This document shows, in pieces, positions 1-6,873 of a DNA stretch of 47,144 nucleotides. The stretch lies in contig CALXLM010000015.1 of assembly GCA_944389195.1 (NCBI GenBank), forward strand, positions 1-47,144, read 5' to 3'. The notes under the pieces are model-generated. The model was given only the letters and a program-made list of their open reading frames with translations, searched no databases and was not told the DNA's origin. The stretch's first letter is position 1, and each line of letters opens with the position of its first letter. This DNA is from an uncultured Opitutales bacterium. Lineage in GTDB: Bacteria > Verrucomicrobiota > Verrucomicrobiia > Opitutales > Intestinicryptomonadaceae. A program made the translations under genes and the position numbers.

Positions 1-190
1 CGAATTTGGGCTTTGCCTCGTAAACGTTTTGCCACTCGCCGTTCCCGTGCCCAAATATCCCAAGCTCCTTCCAGCGCGGCTCGGGATGGTATGCCGGCCA
101 CACTATCGCCGCCACGTCATAGCCAGACGCCCCTAATGCCGAAATGGCAAAAGCCGCCGAAGACAAAAACAACATCAACTTATTTCCCAT
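1..190 (-). CDS. GH99/WbsX-like exported glycosidase, 5' part only
   Basis: The reading frame starts at the ATG at 190 on the minus strand and runs off the left edge, so only about 63 N-terminal residues are visible. A GGAGG Shine-Dalgarno (complement of 198-202) sits 7 nt upstream. The first 23 or so residues form a signal peptide (MGNKLMLFLSSAAFAISALG). The mature start, with YDVAAIVWPAYHPEPRW and GEWQNVYEAKPKF, is nearly identical to the start of the complete GH99-like protein at 1140-2354, so the two are paralogues. That family is a TIM-barrel group related to endo-mannosidases (GH99) and WbsX proteins. It is the last visible member of a minus-strand run of three genes. Unlike its paralogue it has no cysteine for lipidation. 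Function beyond family is inferred. Confidence 0.85.
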   Translation of the reverse strand, partial: MGNKLMLFLSSAAFAISALGASGYDVAAIVWPAYHPEPRWKELGIFGHGNGEWQNVYEAKPKF

Positions 191-324
191 TTTTTAACCT
201 CCGTTTTTAATTAATTATTTTCGCTTAAATATAATTCGGCCAGCAAACCAGCCGATGCGGCGGCAAAATCCGCGCCGCATAAGAATATGGACGATTCGAA
301 ATTCAAATTCATTCAGAACCCAAT

Positions 325-1089
325 CTATTTTTCCGTAAGTGCCTTGTAATACGCGTCCGCCAAAGCCGCCATGCCGGCGTCGCTCGGATGGCTCGCAACG
401 CCCTTGTGTTTAAAGAGCCCCTCAGCCTTCATTCCTGGTTTCTTGGCGATTTCGCATATATCGACTATTGTAATGCCGTTTTCGGCGGCGAACTTTTTAA
501 GCGCTCCGTTTAACTTGGAGGGATACCAGCCTGTAGTGATGATGAGTTTGGACTCCCCGCGCGGATTCAAAAATTTTATGAGTTTGGCGTAGTATTTAAT
601 AAAATCGTGCTCGGCGGCCATTTTGGGTGGGACGTTGTCAACAAGCGACACCACTATCCACTTAGCCTTGAAATTGCGGAGTTGCCCGTAAAACTTCGGA
701 AGTATTTTGTCGGCATCCACAAAATTGCGCTCGAAATACGCCCCCTTTGCTATGCACAACCCCGCATTTGGATCGTCTTTTTTAAGTTTTTCCCAAAGCT
801 TGTGCACGTAGTCGTTTTCCTTTTTCGACGCCGCCATTCCCCAGTCAAAGTGCCAGTCTATCGACGGAAGCGGCGCGTGTTTTGTCAGGGAATGACCCAC
901 GCAAAGGAGCCCTTCGCGGCTGTCGCCCTCGAAAAACACTACATTGATTCCCTTCGTCTGCTCTGCGCCGGAAACCGTATTGCCATACTTTGCCGATATC
1001 GTGTCGCCGGCGCCCCGCGCTATCTGCAAAGCCGAAAACACCGCGCAAAAAAACGCGCATTTAAATAATGAGGCTGACATATTTTTCAT
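325..1089 (-). CDS. Exported SGNH/GDSL-type hydrolase
   Basis: 254 residues with an N-terminal signal peptide ending near GAG (residues 25-28). The rest fits the SGNH hydrolase fold. A block-I-like motif GHSLTKH (residues 64-70) carries the candidate nucleophile Ser66, LVDNVPP near residue 150 fits block III with its Asn, and SHPSDAGM (233-240) carries the candidate catalytic His234. The Asp normally three residues before that His is not visible. SGNH enzymes of this size often remove acetyl or other esters from glycans. It lies between two GH99-like genes on the same strand, 50 nt after one and 134 nt before the other, so de-esterification of the same glycan is a reasonable inference. Substrate is unknown. 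Confidence 0.75.
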   Translation of the reverse strand: MKNMSASLFKCAFFCAVFSALQIARGAGDTISAKYGNTVSGAEQTKGINVVFFEGDSREGLLCVGHSLTKHAPLPSIDWHFDWGMAASKKENDYVHKLWEKLKKDDPNAGLCIAKGAYFERNFVDADKILPKFYGQLRNFKAKWIVVSLVDNVPPKMAAEHDFIKYYAKLIKFLNPRGESKLIITTGWYPSKLNGALKKFAAENGITIVDICEIAKKPGMKAEGLFKHKGVASHPSDAGMAALADAYYKALTEK

Positions 1090-1139
1090 AACATATTTAA
1101 TTGAAGAATTTACATCCGTTTGGCAGCTTAAATATCCCG

Positions 1140-2354
1140 TTATTTACCGTCAATAAAGATTTTTTTAACGGCCTCGAGCATTTTGTATCCGTTTGTCCTA
1201 TCGGGTTCGAGATAGCTTCCCTCGGTCCATTCGTTCCATGAGTTTATAGTGATAAGCCTCGCGCCATCGCCGTGGTGTTTGTCGGTCCATTCGCGGGCGG
1301 CGCGGAGACATTTTTCAAACTTTTCCGGAGACGAACCCCCTATATAGCTTATCGGCTGCGGGAAACGCGGATTGTTGTCCCACCCGATGGATACGTGGCA
1401 ATAGTATGGAATTTTTCCCTCCGCAAGCTTTTCCCAATTTTTCACATTATATTCTGCCCAAGCGCCGTACTCCCCTTTCGGCGCCATATAATGCACCCAC
1501 TGATAGCTCGTATAACTGTCTATGCCGAGATATTCGGATATTTTTTCCGAAGACGGCTTCGGATCTCCGGGGACGCCTTGCAAACCTTTAGGCAGATTCC
1601 AGGCTATTGTCTGGATATGCACGCCCGAGCCGGCGGCGGCGGCTTTTTTGCGCATATAATCCAATGCCTTTTTTGCATTTTCGAGCCCACCGGCACCTTT
1701 TATAAACGTGTTCAGTTCGTATATGCAAAACACAGGCCTGCCGTTTATCCTGTAATAATTCGGCCTTGAAAAATATTTAGACACCATTCTGTCTGCGATA
1801 TCCTTAAACACGCCGAGCGGTACCCCGCCCCTCCAAAATATCTTCGAGCGTTTGTCGGCCACTTTGTTGTTCCAAGTCAAATCGACATCGTGGTTTGCCC
1901 ACATTATGTAAAACTTCATTTTCGCATTATTCGGAGCCTTCAAAAAGCCCTCGTTGAGTGCCGCTTCGAGAAAAGGCTTGCCCTCGTACCAATACCAGTC
2001 GAAAATCATCACATTGACGCCGTGCGATACGGCGAGATCGATTTTTTTAGCCATTACCCCGGGGTTTGACTCGTCTTCATACCCCAAAATGGGGATTTTC
2101 GGCTGGTCGTGGCCGGAATGTTTTGGTTTTGCTTCATAGACGTTCTGCCATTCCCCCTTGCCGTCGCTGAAAATGCCGAGTTGCCCCCAGCGCGGTTCCG
2201 GGTGGTATGCCGGCCAATAATACGCGGCAATGTCGTATTTTTGTCCGGAACCTGCGGAGCATTTATCGGAAGAGCAGCCCGACCCTAAAACGCATATCGC
2301 GCACAAGAAAACGGCGCAAAAATTGCCCAAGGCTACTGGTTTAAAAACCCCCAT
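1140..2354 (-). CDS. GH99/WbsX-like lipoprotein glycosidase
   Basis: 404 residues. The N-terminus is hydrophobic and ends in LGSGC (Cys27), which suggests a lipoprotein, although the -3 residue is Gly rather than the usual Leu. The mature protein has the GH99/WbsX-like pattern: AYYWPAYHPEPRW near residue 44, a buried strand VMIFDWYWYEG near 115, and a C-terminal NSWNEWTEGSYLEPD (371 onward) holding the family's WNEWxE glutamates Glu375 and Glu378. The family is a (beta/alpha)8 barrel. Characterised relatives cleave mannose-type linkages, but many family members are untested. It is probably the first gene of a minus-strand run with the SGNH hydrolase and a second GH99-like gene. A GGGGAG lies 15 nt before the ATG, further than usual. 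Confidence 0.82.
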   Translation of the reverse strand: MGVFKPVALGNFCAVFLCAICVLGSGCSSDKCSAGSGQKYDIAAYYWPAYHPEPRWGQLGIFSDGKGEWQNVYEAKPKHSGHDQPKIPILGYEDESNPGVMAKKIDLAVSHGVNVMIFDWYWYEGKPFLEAALNEGFLKAPNNAKMKFYIMWANHDVDLTWNNKVADKRSKIFWRGGVPLGVFKDIADRMVSKYFSRPNYYRINGRPVFCIYELNTFIKGAGGLENAKKALDYMRKKAAAAGSGVHIQTIAWNLPKGLQGVPGDPKPSSEKISEYLGIDSYTSYQWVHYMAPKGEYGAWAEYNVKNWEKLAEGKIPYYCHVSIGWDNNPRFPQPISYIGGSSPEKFEKCLRAAREWTDKHHGDGARLITINSWNEWTEGSYLEPDRTNGYKMLEAVKKIFIDGK

Positions 2355-2456
2355 AAAAACAGTTAGATACTCCCCTTTTGTTGAAATGTTTGACTTAGTT
2401 GAAAAGGTTGATTTTTTTTTGGAATATTTGCAAGCTTTTTTTTACATGCAAACATC

Positions 2457-2485
2457 ACAATAAATTTATATTTGCAAGATATCAA
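2457..2485 (-). promoter_or_regulatory. Candidate promoter of the GH99-like run
   Basis: On the minus strand TTGATA (complement of 2480-2485) is followed after 17 nt by TATTGT (complement of 2457-2462). This would give a leader of about 95 nt before the ATG at 2354. The surrounding DNA is very AT-rich, so a chance match is possible. Confidence 0.4.
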
Positions 2486-2513
2486 TTTTAAAAAAAATAC
2501 CCAAAAAAACATC

Positions 2514-2542
2514 TTGAAACATATCGGGCTAATTTGTAAAAT
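2514..2542 (+). promoter_or_regulatory. Sigma-70-type promoter of the PEP-CTERM gene
   Basis: TTGAAA (2514-2519), a 17-nt spacer and TAAAAT (2537-2542). The predicted start is near 2549, giving a leader of about 35 nt. The -35 box lies inside the left arm of the inverted repeat at 2514-2551. Confidence 0.6.
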
Positions 2543-2551
2543 TTGTTTCAA
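2514..2551. repeat. 8-bp inverted repeat bracketing a promoter
   Basis: TTGAAACA (2514-2521) and its exact complement TGTTTCAA (2544-2551) are separated by 22 nt. The left arm covers the -35 box and the right arm covers the expected transcription start of the PEP-CTERM gene, a placement expected for an operator. A 10-bp direct repeat AAACATCACA also occurs at 2450-2459 and 2557-2566. No protein binding is known. Confidence 0.45.
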
Positions 2552-2584
2552 ATAAGAAACATCACACATAGGAGTTATGTAAAA

Positions 2585-4282
2585 ATGAAACGCAACGACT
2601 TCAGAAAAATTGCTACCGGGACTTTGGCAATCGTATTGTCTCCGTTTATTGTAAATGCGGCGGATCTCTTTTTAAAGGGGTCGAGCGATGCAAGCAATCC
2701 CGCACCTTTTTCAACCGCAATTACGACAACTGATTGGAGTCCAGTCACCCCCACTTCGAGCGACAGGCTGCTTTGGCGCGGGTTAAACGACAGTGTTCCG
2801 GACCAGCAAGGATATGTGTCGGTTGACGGGTCATACGAAGCGTCAGGCATTGTCGTAAGCGGAACCGGCGGCCGCTTTGCCGATATGAATATACAGTTTG
2901 AAAACGGATCGGAACTGTCATTTTCAAGCAATGCGGCATTAGATTTTAATACTTATGATATCAACATAAACCTATACGCAGCCGAGGGCGCGACGGCTTC
3001 CATCAATACGAATGGATTGAGTGTCAATATGTCGTCATCGACCATCGCTTCAAAGAATCTCACAATCGGGAAAGGTCTGACCATCAACAGTTCCGCAAAC
3101 ATGGGCATAACCGGAAGTGAAGGCAATATTTTTACATTAAACGGCTCATTTAGTACAATAGGAACGGCAAGATTTACCGATGCAAACGTAAATATCGGCG
3201 GATCGTTTTCCGCAACCGGGGCTGCCAATATAAACGGTTCAAATTTCGACATAACCGGATCATTTTCGGTACAGAGCATAAATACCACAAACGCATGTTC
3301 GTTTTCTGTCGCCGAAGGCGCAACGCTCTCCACAAATGAGAATATGACATTAAGCGCAACTTCAACATTGACGCTAAACGGCACGCTCAATGTCGGCAAC
3401 ATCCTGCTATTTGAAAAAGACTCCAACACTGGAAGCAGCCCGAATGTCACAATAGGCTCAAATGCAAAAATCACCGCGCAATCCTTCCGAACAAGAGCCA
3501 CTGCGCTTATTTTGACGTCCGGCTCGCAAATGACGCTCAATAATTCCACAACAACAACTACGTTTATAAATGCGGGCGCAAGCGTTGTTGAGGAAGGCTC
3601 CACATTGACTATTATAACAAACAATTCCAATGTTTATGCCGCGACAAACCATAATTCCCTTACAGTTAACGGAAAAATAATAATTAACGGAGGGAAAGCC
3701 TTTGCGACTTCAATAAACGGCATTGTAATCAACTCGAGCGGAAACGAAATCACCACAAACATAGCGCTTGGGAACAACAGCGACATATTCCGCGGCAGGT
3801 TTACGGTAAACGCAGATAACGACTTTTCCGAATCTGCGCTAATTGTCAACAGTCTCAACGGCGGGAGCACTCCGTCCGAATTAACCTTAGGTGCAAATAC
3901 AACGCTCAAGATGAGGGGCATTGCATTTTACGAGTCTTCTGAATCCTTAGCATTAAGAATAAACCTCGGTGAAAACTCCGTGCTTATACTAAACGATTTT
4001 ATAGCAAGCGGCATTGACGGCTGCGGCGCTCTCGAAGACGGCGATTCAATCTCTATTTTCGGATTTGCCGAAAATTCGATAGGAATCAAAAACCATACCG
4101 CACTGGACGACGAAATGCTTTCAAAAATCTCGGTAAGCGGCGTGGACGAATTGTATTGGAAATACAATGCCCAAGATGGCATGTACTGGCTGTCAACCTC
4201 CGTTCCCGAACCTGCGGAATGGGCAGCGATTTTCGGCGCAGCGGCTCTGGCTGTGGCCATTTTGCGCCGCAGAAGGCGTTAA
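2585..4282 (+). CDS. PEP-CTERM-anchored beta-helix-like surface protein
   Basis: 565 residues from the ATG at 2585, chosen because GGAG (2571-2574) lies 10 nt upstream and a signal peptide follows (MKRNDFRKIATGTLAIVLS, cleaved near NAA). The frame is open further upstream, but that part has no SD. The middle is rich in Asn, Ser, Thr and Gly and consists of short repeats such as LTLNGTLNVG, MTLNNSTT and LTVNGKIIING, as in parallel beta-helix or autotransporter-type adhesins. The C-terminus has the PEP-CTERM sorting signal: VPEP, a hydrophobic stretch AAIFGAAALAVAIL and a final run of arginines. The family is processed by exosortase, which is not in this window. It faces the GH99-like run and is likely displayed on the surface or attached to exopolysaccharide. 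The role in adhesion is inferred. Confidence 0.85.
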   Translation: MKRNDFRKIATGTLAIVLSPFIVNAADLFLKGSSDASNPAPFSTAITTTDWSPVTPTSSDRLLWRGLNDSVPDQQGYVSVDGSYEASGIVVSGTGGRFADMNIQFENGSELSFSSNAALDFNTYDININLYAAEGATASINTNGLSVNMSSSTIASKNLTIGKGLTINSSANMGITGSEGNIFTLNGSFSTIGTARFTDANVNIGGSFSATGAANINGSNFDITGSFSVQSINTTNACSFSVAEGATLSTNENMTLSATSTLTLNGTLNVGNILLFEKDSNTGSSPNVTIGSNAKITAQSFRTRATALILTSGSQMTLNNSTTTTTFINAGASVVEEGSTLTIITNNSNVYAATNHNSLTVNGKIIINGGKAFATSINGIVINSSGNEITTNIALGNNSDIFRGRFTVNADNDFSESALIVNSLNGGSTPSELTLGANTTLKMRGIAFYESSESLALRINLGENSVLILNDFIASGIDGCGALEDGDSISIFGFAENSIGIKNHTALDDEMLSKISVSGVDELYWKYNAQDGMYWLSTSVPEPAEWAAIFGAAALAVAILRRRRR

Positions 4283-4310
4283 TTAGGGCCAAACCGCTTT
4301 TTAAAATTAA

Positions 4311-4339
4311 AACGCCGGAGTTCAATCCGGCGTTTTTTA
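4311..4339 (+). terminator. Rho-independent terminator of the PEP-CTERM gene
   Basis: AACGCCGGA (4311-4319), loop GTTCAA and TCCGGCGTT (4326-4334) form a perfect 9-bp stem followed by TTTTA, 28 nt after the stop codon. Confidence 0.9.
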
Positions 4340-4801
4340 TTTGAAAACAGCATTGAAAAACGCCAGTCGGCTGTGTTCAAGGCGCGCCTTGCCGCAAACG
4401 CCGGGCGCATGGACATACGCGCATTGGTTCTTTCCGCTTTGCAGATTGCGGCAAATCCATGCCTGCTACGGTTTATCGCTCCTACTGCGCGCATTCGCTG
4501 TTTAAAATTTTCGAATGGCTGCCCTGCGCCGCCGATATTCATTTTCCGCAAAACCCGTCGGTATGCCGGGCATAAGCCGCCCGTAAACCCGGCCTAAAAT
4601 TCCGGTGCCGCCGACTTGGCAACAAAAAGAAAAATTTTTCCGCCAGATTAATATTGAGCGCCGCGCTACCCGGACGGCGACGCCGCCCGCATGATAAATT
4701 GCTGCTTAAAATTTTTGCCGCAAATTTGAAGGCGCCAAACCGCCACCTTTGTTAAACCGCATTTTATTTTAGGCTTATATTCCGCTCCGACCAATACGCG
4801 C
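4340..4801. other. Gene-poor stretch with no supported gene
   Basis: About 460 nt between two terminators. Open frames exist on both strands over 4279-4597 (90 codons minus, 74 codons plus), but neither has a recognisable domain, SD or signal peptide, and the two overlap. It may be a decayed gene or a non-coding repeat. A small GC-rich palindrome (GGACGGCGACGCCGCCC) lies near 4672-4690. Confidence 0.4.
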
Positions 4802-4840
4802 AAAAAAAAACGCGCGCACAGCCATGCGCGCGCGTTTTTT
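4802..4840 (-). terminator. Terminator of the NifU-like/GGGtGRT operon
   Basis: On the minus strand a long stem (complement of 4805-4817 with 4828-4840; core GCGCGCG) is followed by a run of nine T (complement of 4802-4810). It lies about 22 nt past the stop at 4862. The plus strand also has a T run, so it could work in both directions. Confidence 0.85.
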
Positions 4841-4861
4841 AATTTTTTAAAACAGCGATAA

Positions 4862-5863
4862 TTATTTGGATGCCTCCTCAACGGCTACCGCAACCGCAAC
4901 GGTAGCTCCGACCATCGGATTGTTGCCCATGCCGATAAGCCCCATCATCTCCACATGCGCGGGAACCGACGACGAACCCGCGAACTGCGCGTCGCCGTGC
5001 ATTCTTCCCATAGTGTCGGTCATTCCGTACGAAGCCGGGCCAGCCGCCATATTGTCGGGATGGAGAGTTCTGCCGGTGCCGCCGCCTGAAGCCACCGAAA
5101 AATACTTCTTGCCGTGTTCTATGGCCCATTTCTTGTATGTGCCGGCTACGGGATGTTGGAAACGCGTCGGGTTCGTCGAATTTCCGGTTATGGAAACGTC
5201 AACTCCCTCTTTTATCATAATTGCCACGCCTTCGGAAACGTCGTCCGCGCCGTAAACGCGAACTTTCGCCTTGTCGCCTTTTGAGAACGGTGTTTCCTTT
5301 GTTATTTTCAACTCTCCCGTGTAATAGTCGTATTCCGTCTCCACATGGGTGAAACCGTTGATTCTCGATATAATGTATGCGGCGTCCTTGCCGAGGCCAT
5401 TAAGAATCACCCTTAAAGGCTCCTTGCGGACTTTGTTGGCGGTCTTTGCTATTCCTATTGCGCCCTCTGCCGCCGCAAACGATTCGTGGCCGGCAAGAAA
5501 ACAGAAGCATTTTGTCTCTTCGCGCAAGAGCATGGCCCCCAAGTTTCCGTGTCCCAAACCCACGTCGCGGCTGTCGGCCACGGAGCCAGGTATGCAAAAC
5601 GCCTGAAGTCCGATGCCGATATTTTCCGCGGCTTCTGCGGCGCTTTTGCTGTTTTTCTTAATAGCTATGGCCGCGCCGAGCGTGTACGCCCAGACAGCGT
5701 TTTCAAAAGCGATAGGCTGAATGCCTTTAACTATTGCGTCAACATTTATGCCCTTGGAATCGCAAAGCGACTTTGCCTCCTCAAGGCCTGACAATCCGTA
5801 TTCGGCGCACGTTTTATTAATCTTTGCTATGCGCCTTTCATAACTTTCAAATGTGATAGCCAT
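4862..5863 (-). CDS. GGGtGRT family protein of unknown function
   Basis: 333 residues. It contains the signature for which the family is named, GGGTGRT at about 260-266 in VASGGGTGRTLHPDN. Other strongly patterned stretches are DVGLGHGNLGAMLLREET (100-117), FLAGHESFAAAEGAIGIAK (122-140) and a Gly/Met-rich C-terminus, AHVEMMGLIGMGNNPMVGA (302-320). No signal peptide or membrane segment is seen, so it is probably cytoplasmic. The family is known from anaerobes, typically next to an IscU/NifU-like scaffold, exactly as here: the scaffold gene ends 12 nt upstream on the same strand. A role in iron-sulfur or other metallocluster chemistry is inferred from that pairing. No reaction is established. 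Confidence 0.85.
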   Translation of the reverse strand: MAITFESYERRIAKINKTCAEYGLSGLEEAKSLCDSKGINVDAIVKGIQPIAFENAVWAYTLGAAIAIKKNSKSAAEAAENIGIGLQAFCIPGSVADSRDVGLGHGNLGAMLLREETKCFCFLAGHESFAAAEGAIGIAKTANKVRKEPLRVILNGLGKDAAYIISRINGFTHVETEYDYYTGELKITKETPFSKGDKAKVRVYGADDVSEGVAIMIKEGVDVSITGNSTNPTRFQHPVAGTYKKWAIEHGKKYFSVASGGGTGRTLHPDNMAAGPASYGMTDTMGRMHGDAQFAGSSSVPAHVEMMGLIGMGNNPMVGATVAVAVAVEEASK

Positions 5864-5875
5864 TGCAGAAACTCC

Positions 5876-6583
5876 TTACTCTTTGCGGGGATCGATTGTT
5901 TTTGCGGCGTCCTCAAAACGTCCCTTTGTGGATGTGAACTTCTTAAACGCCTCGCCCGCATCCATTCCGTTGCGGATAGCTTCGAGCATTTTTCCCACAT
6001 GGACTGTTTTATAGCCGATTATCTCGTTGTTTTCGTCGAGAGCCTGCTCGAGAACATATCCTTCGGCAAGTTCGAGATACCGCGGACCTTTTTGCGACGT
6101 CGAAAACATGGTTCCGACCTGCGAGCGCAGCCCTTTTCCCAAATCTTCGAGACCTGCGCCTATGGGCAATCCGCCTTCTGAAAAAGCGGTCTGGGAGCGC
6201 CCGTAAACAATTTGGAGGAACAACTCGCGCATCGCAACATTGATTGCGTCGCAGACTAAGTCGGAATTAACGGCTTCAAGAACAGTTTTGCCGGGAAGGA
6301 TTTCCGAGGCCATTGCCGCCGAATGGGTCATTCCCGAGCAGCCAATAGTTTCCACCAGAGCTTCTTCTATTACGCCGTTTTTGACGTTAAGAGTAAGCTT
6401 GCATGCTCCCTGTTGCGGGGCGCACCAGCCTATGCCGTGCGTAAGACCGCTTATGTCAGTTATTTGTTTGGCCTTTACCCACTTGCCCTCTTCGGGAATG
6501 GGAGCCGGCCCGTGTTTTGCGCCTTTTGCCACACAGCACATTTGCTGTACTTCGTGCGAGCAGTTGTTGTTTGGACAGCTCAT
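5876..6583 (-). CDS. NifU/IscU-like iron-sulfur scaffold partner of GGGtGRT
   Basis: 235 residues, longer than the usual 130 or so of IscU. The scaffold core has candidate cluster ligands Cys54 (IGWCAPQQG), Cys82 in GCSGMTHSAAMAS, which parallels the IscU GC-x-A-x-AS motif, and Cys111 (LVCDAINVAM). The N-terminus is unusual, with four further cysteines (3, 8, 16 and 17). The C-terminal 100 residues extend past the usual scaffold fold with a motif SQKGPRYLELAEGY. An AGGAAA lies about 7 nt before the ATG at 6583. It is first in a two-gene operon with the GGGtGRT gene. No cysteine desulfurase is nearby, so sulfur supply would come from elsewhere. It is probably cytoplasmic. The family assignment is strong and the specific role is unknown. 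Confidence 0.82.
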   Translation of the reverse strand: MSCPNNNCSHEVQQMCCVAKGAKHGPAPIPEEGKWVKAKQITDISGLTHGIGWCAPQQGACKLTLNVKNGVIEEALVETIGCSGMTHSAAMASEILPGKTVLEAVNSDLVCDAINVAMRELFLQIVYGRSQTAFSEGGLPIGAGLEDLGKGLRSQVGTMFSTSQKGPRYLELAEGYVLEQALDENNEIIGYKTVHVGKMLEAIRNGMDAGEAFKKFTSTKGRFEDAAKTIDPRKE

Positions 6584-6873
6584 AATTGTTTCCTATGTAA
6601 TAATTGCGTTGTATTTCCTAAAAAAAACTTTGCCGACTTTCGCACACTTAAAAAATATTGTCAACGCAATCGTAAATTATTTTTACTACTGCCGCTCGCT
6701 TTATTAACGCCTCCAAAAGGCGCCAACAAAAATATGAAAGGCGCCCAAACGACGCTAAAACTGAATCCCCCCTCTGAATACGAATCAATTAGGGACGTAA
6801 AACATACCGCCGCCGATTTTCCGGCGGCGTGGCAACAAGCACCATTAATGCGCTGATGAAACGGAAGCAGGTG
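6584..6873. other. Intergenic region
   Basis: Holds the upstream region of the NifU-like gene, with a TTGACA on the minus strand (complement of about 6656-6661) but no good -10 partner, and the terminator-like hairpin of the upstream operon at 6808-6829. GGCGCC occurs twice, near 6719 and 6740. No gene is seen. Confidence 0.4.
6808..6829 (-). terminator. Possible terminator of the four-gene exported operon
   Basis: CGCCGCCG (6808-6815) pairs with CGGCGGCG (6822-6829) across a 6-nt loop. On the minus strand it is followed by GTATGTTTTA, only moderately T-rich. It lies 45 nt past the stop at 6874. Confidence 0.45.

Noticed and set aside
13-210. Plus-strand frame of 65 codons at the left edge
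   Set aside because: It is the antisense of the partial GH99-like gene, whose signal peptide and SD support the minus strand.
2953-3630. Minus-strand frame of 225 codons rich in Val, Phe and Pro
   Set aside because: Shadow of the Asn/Thr-rich PEP-CTERM repeats; no SD or domain.
6716-6745. Repeated GGCGCC as a possible regulatory or terminator element
   Set aside because: Only two copies of a short palindrome, with no T run and no promoter relation.
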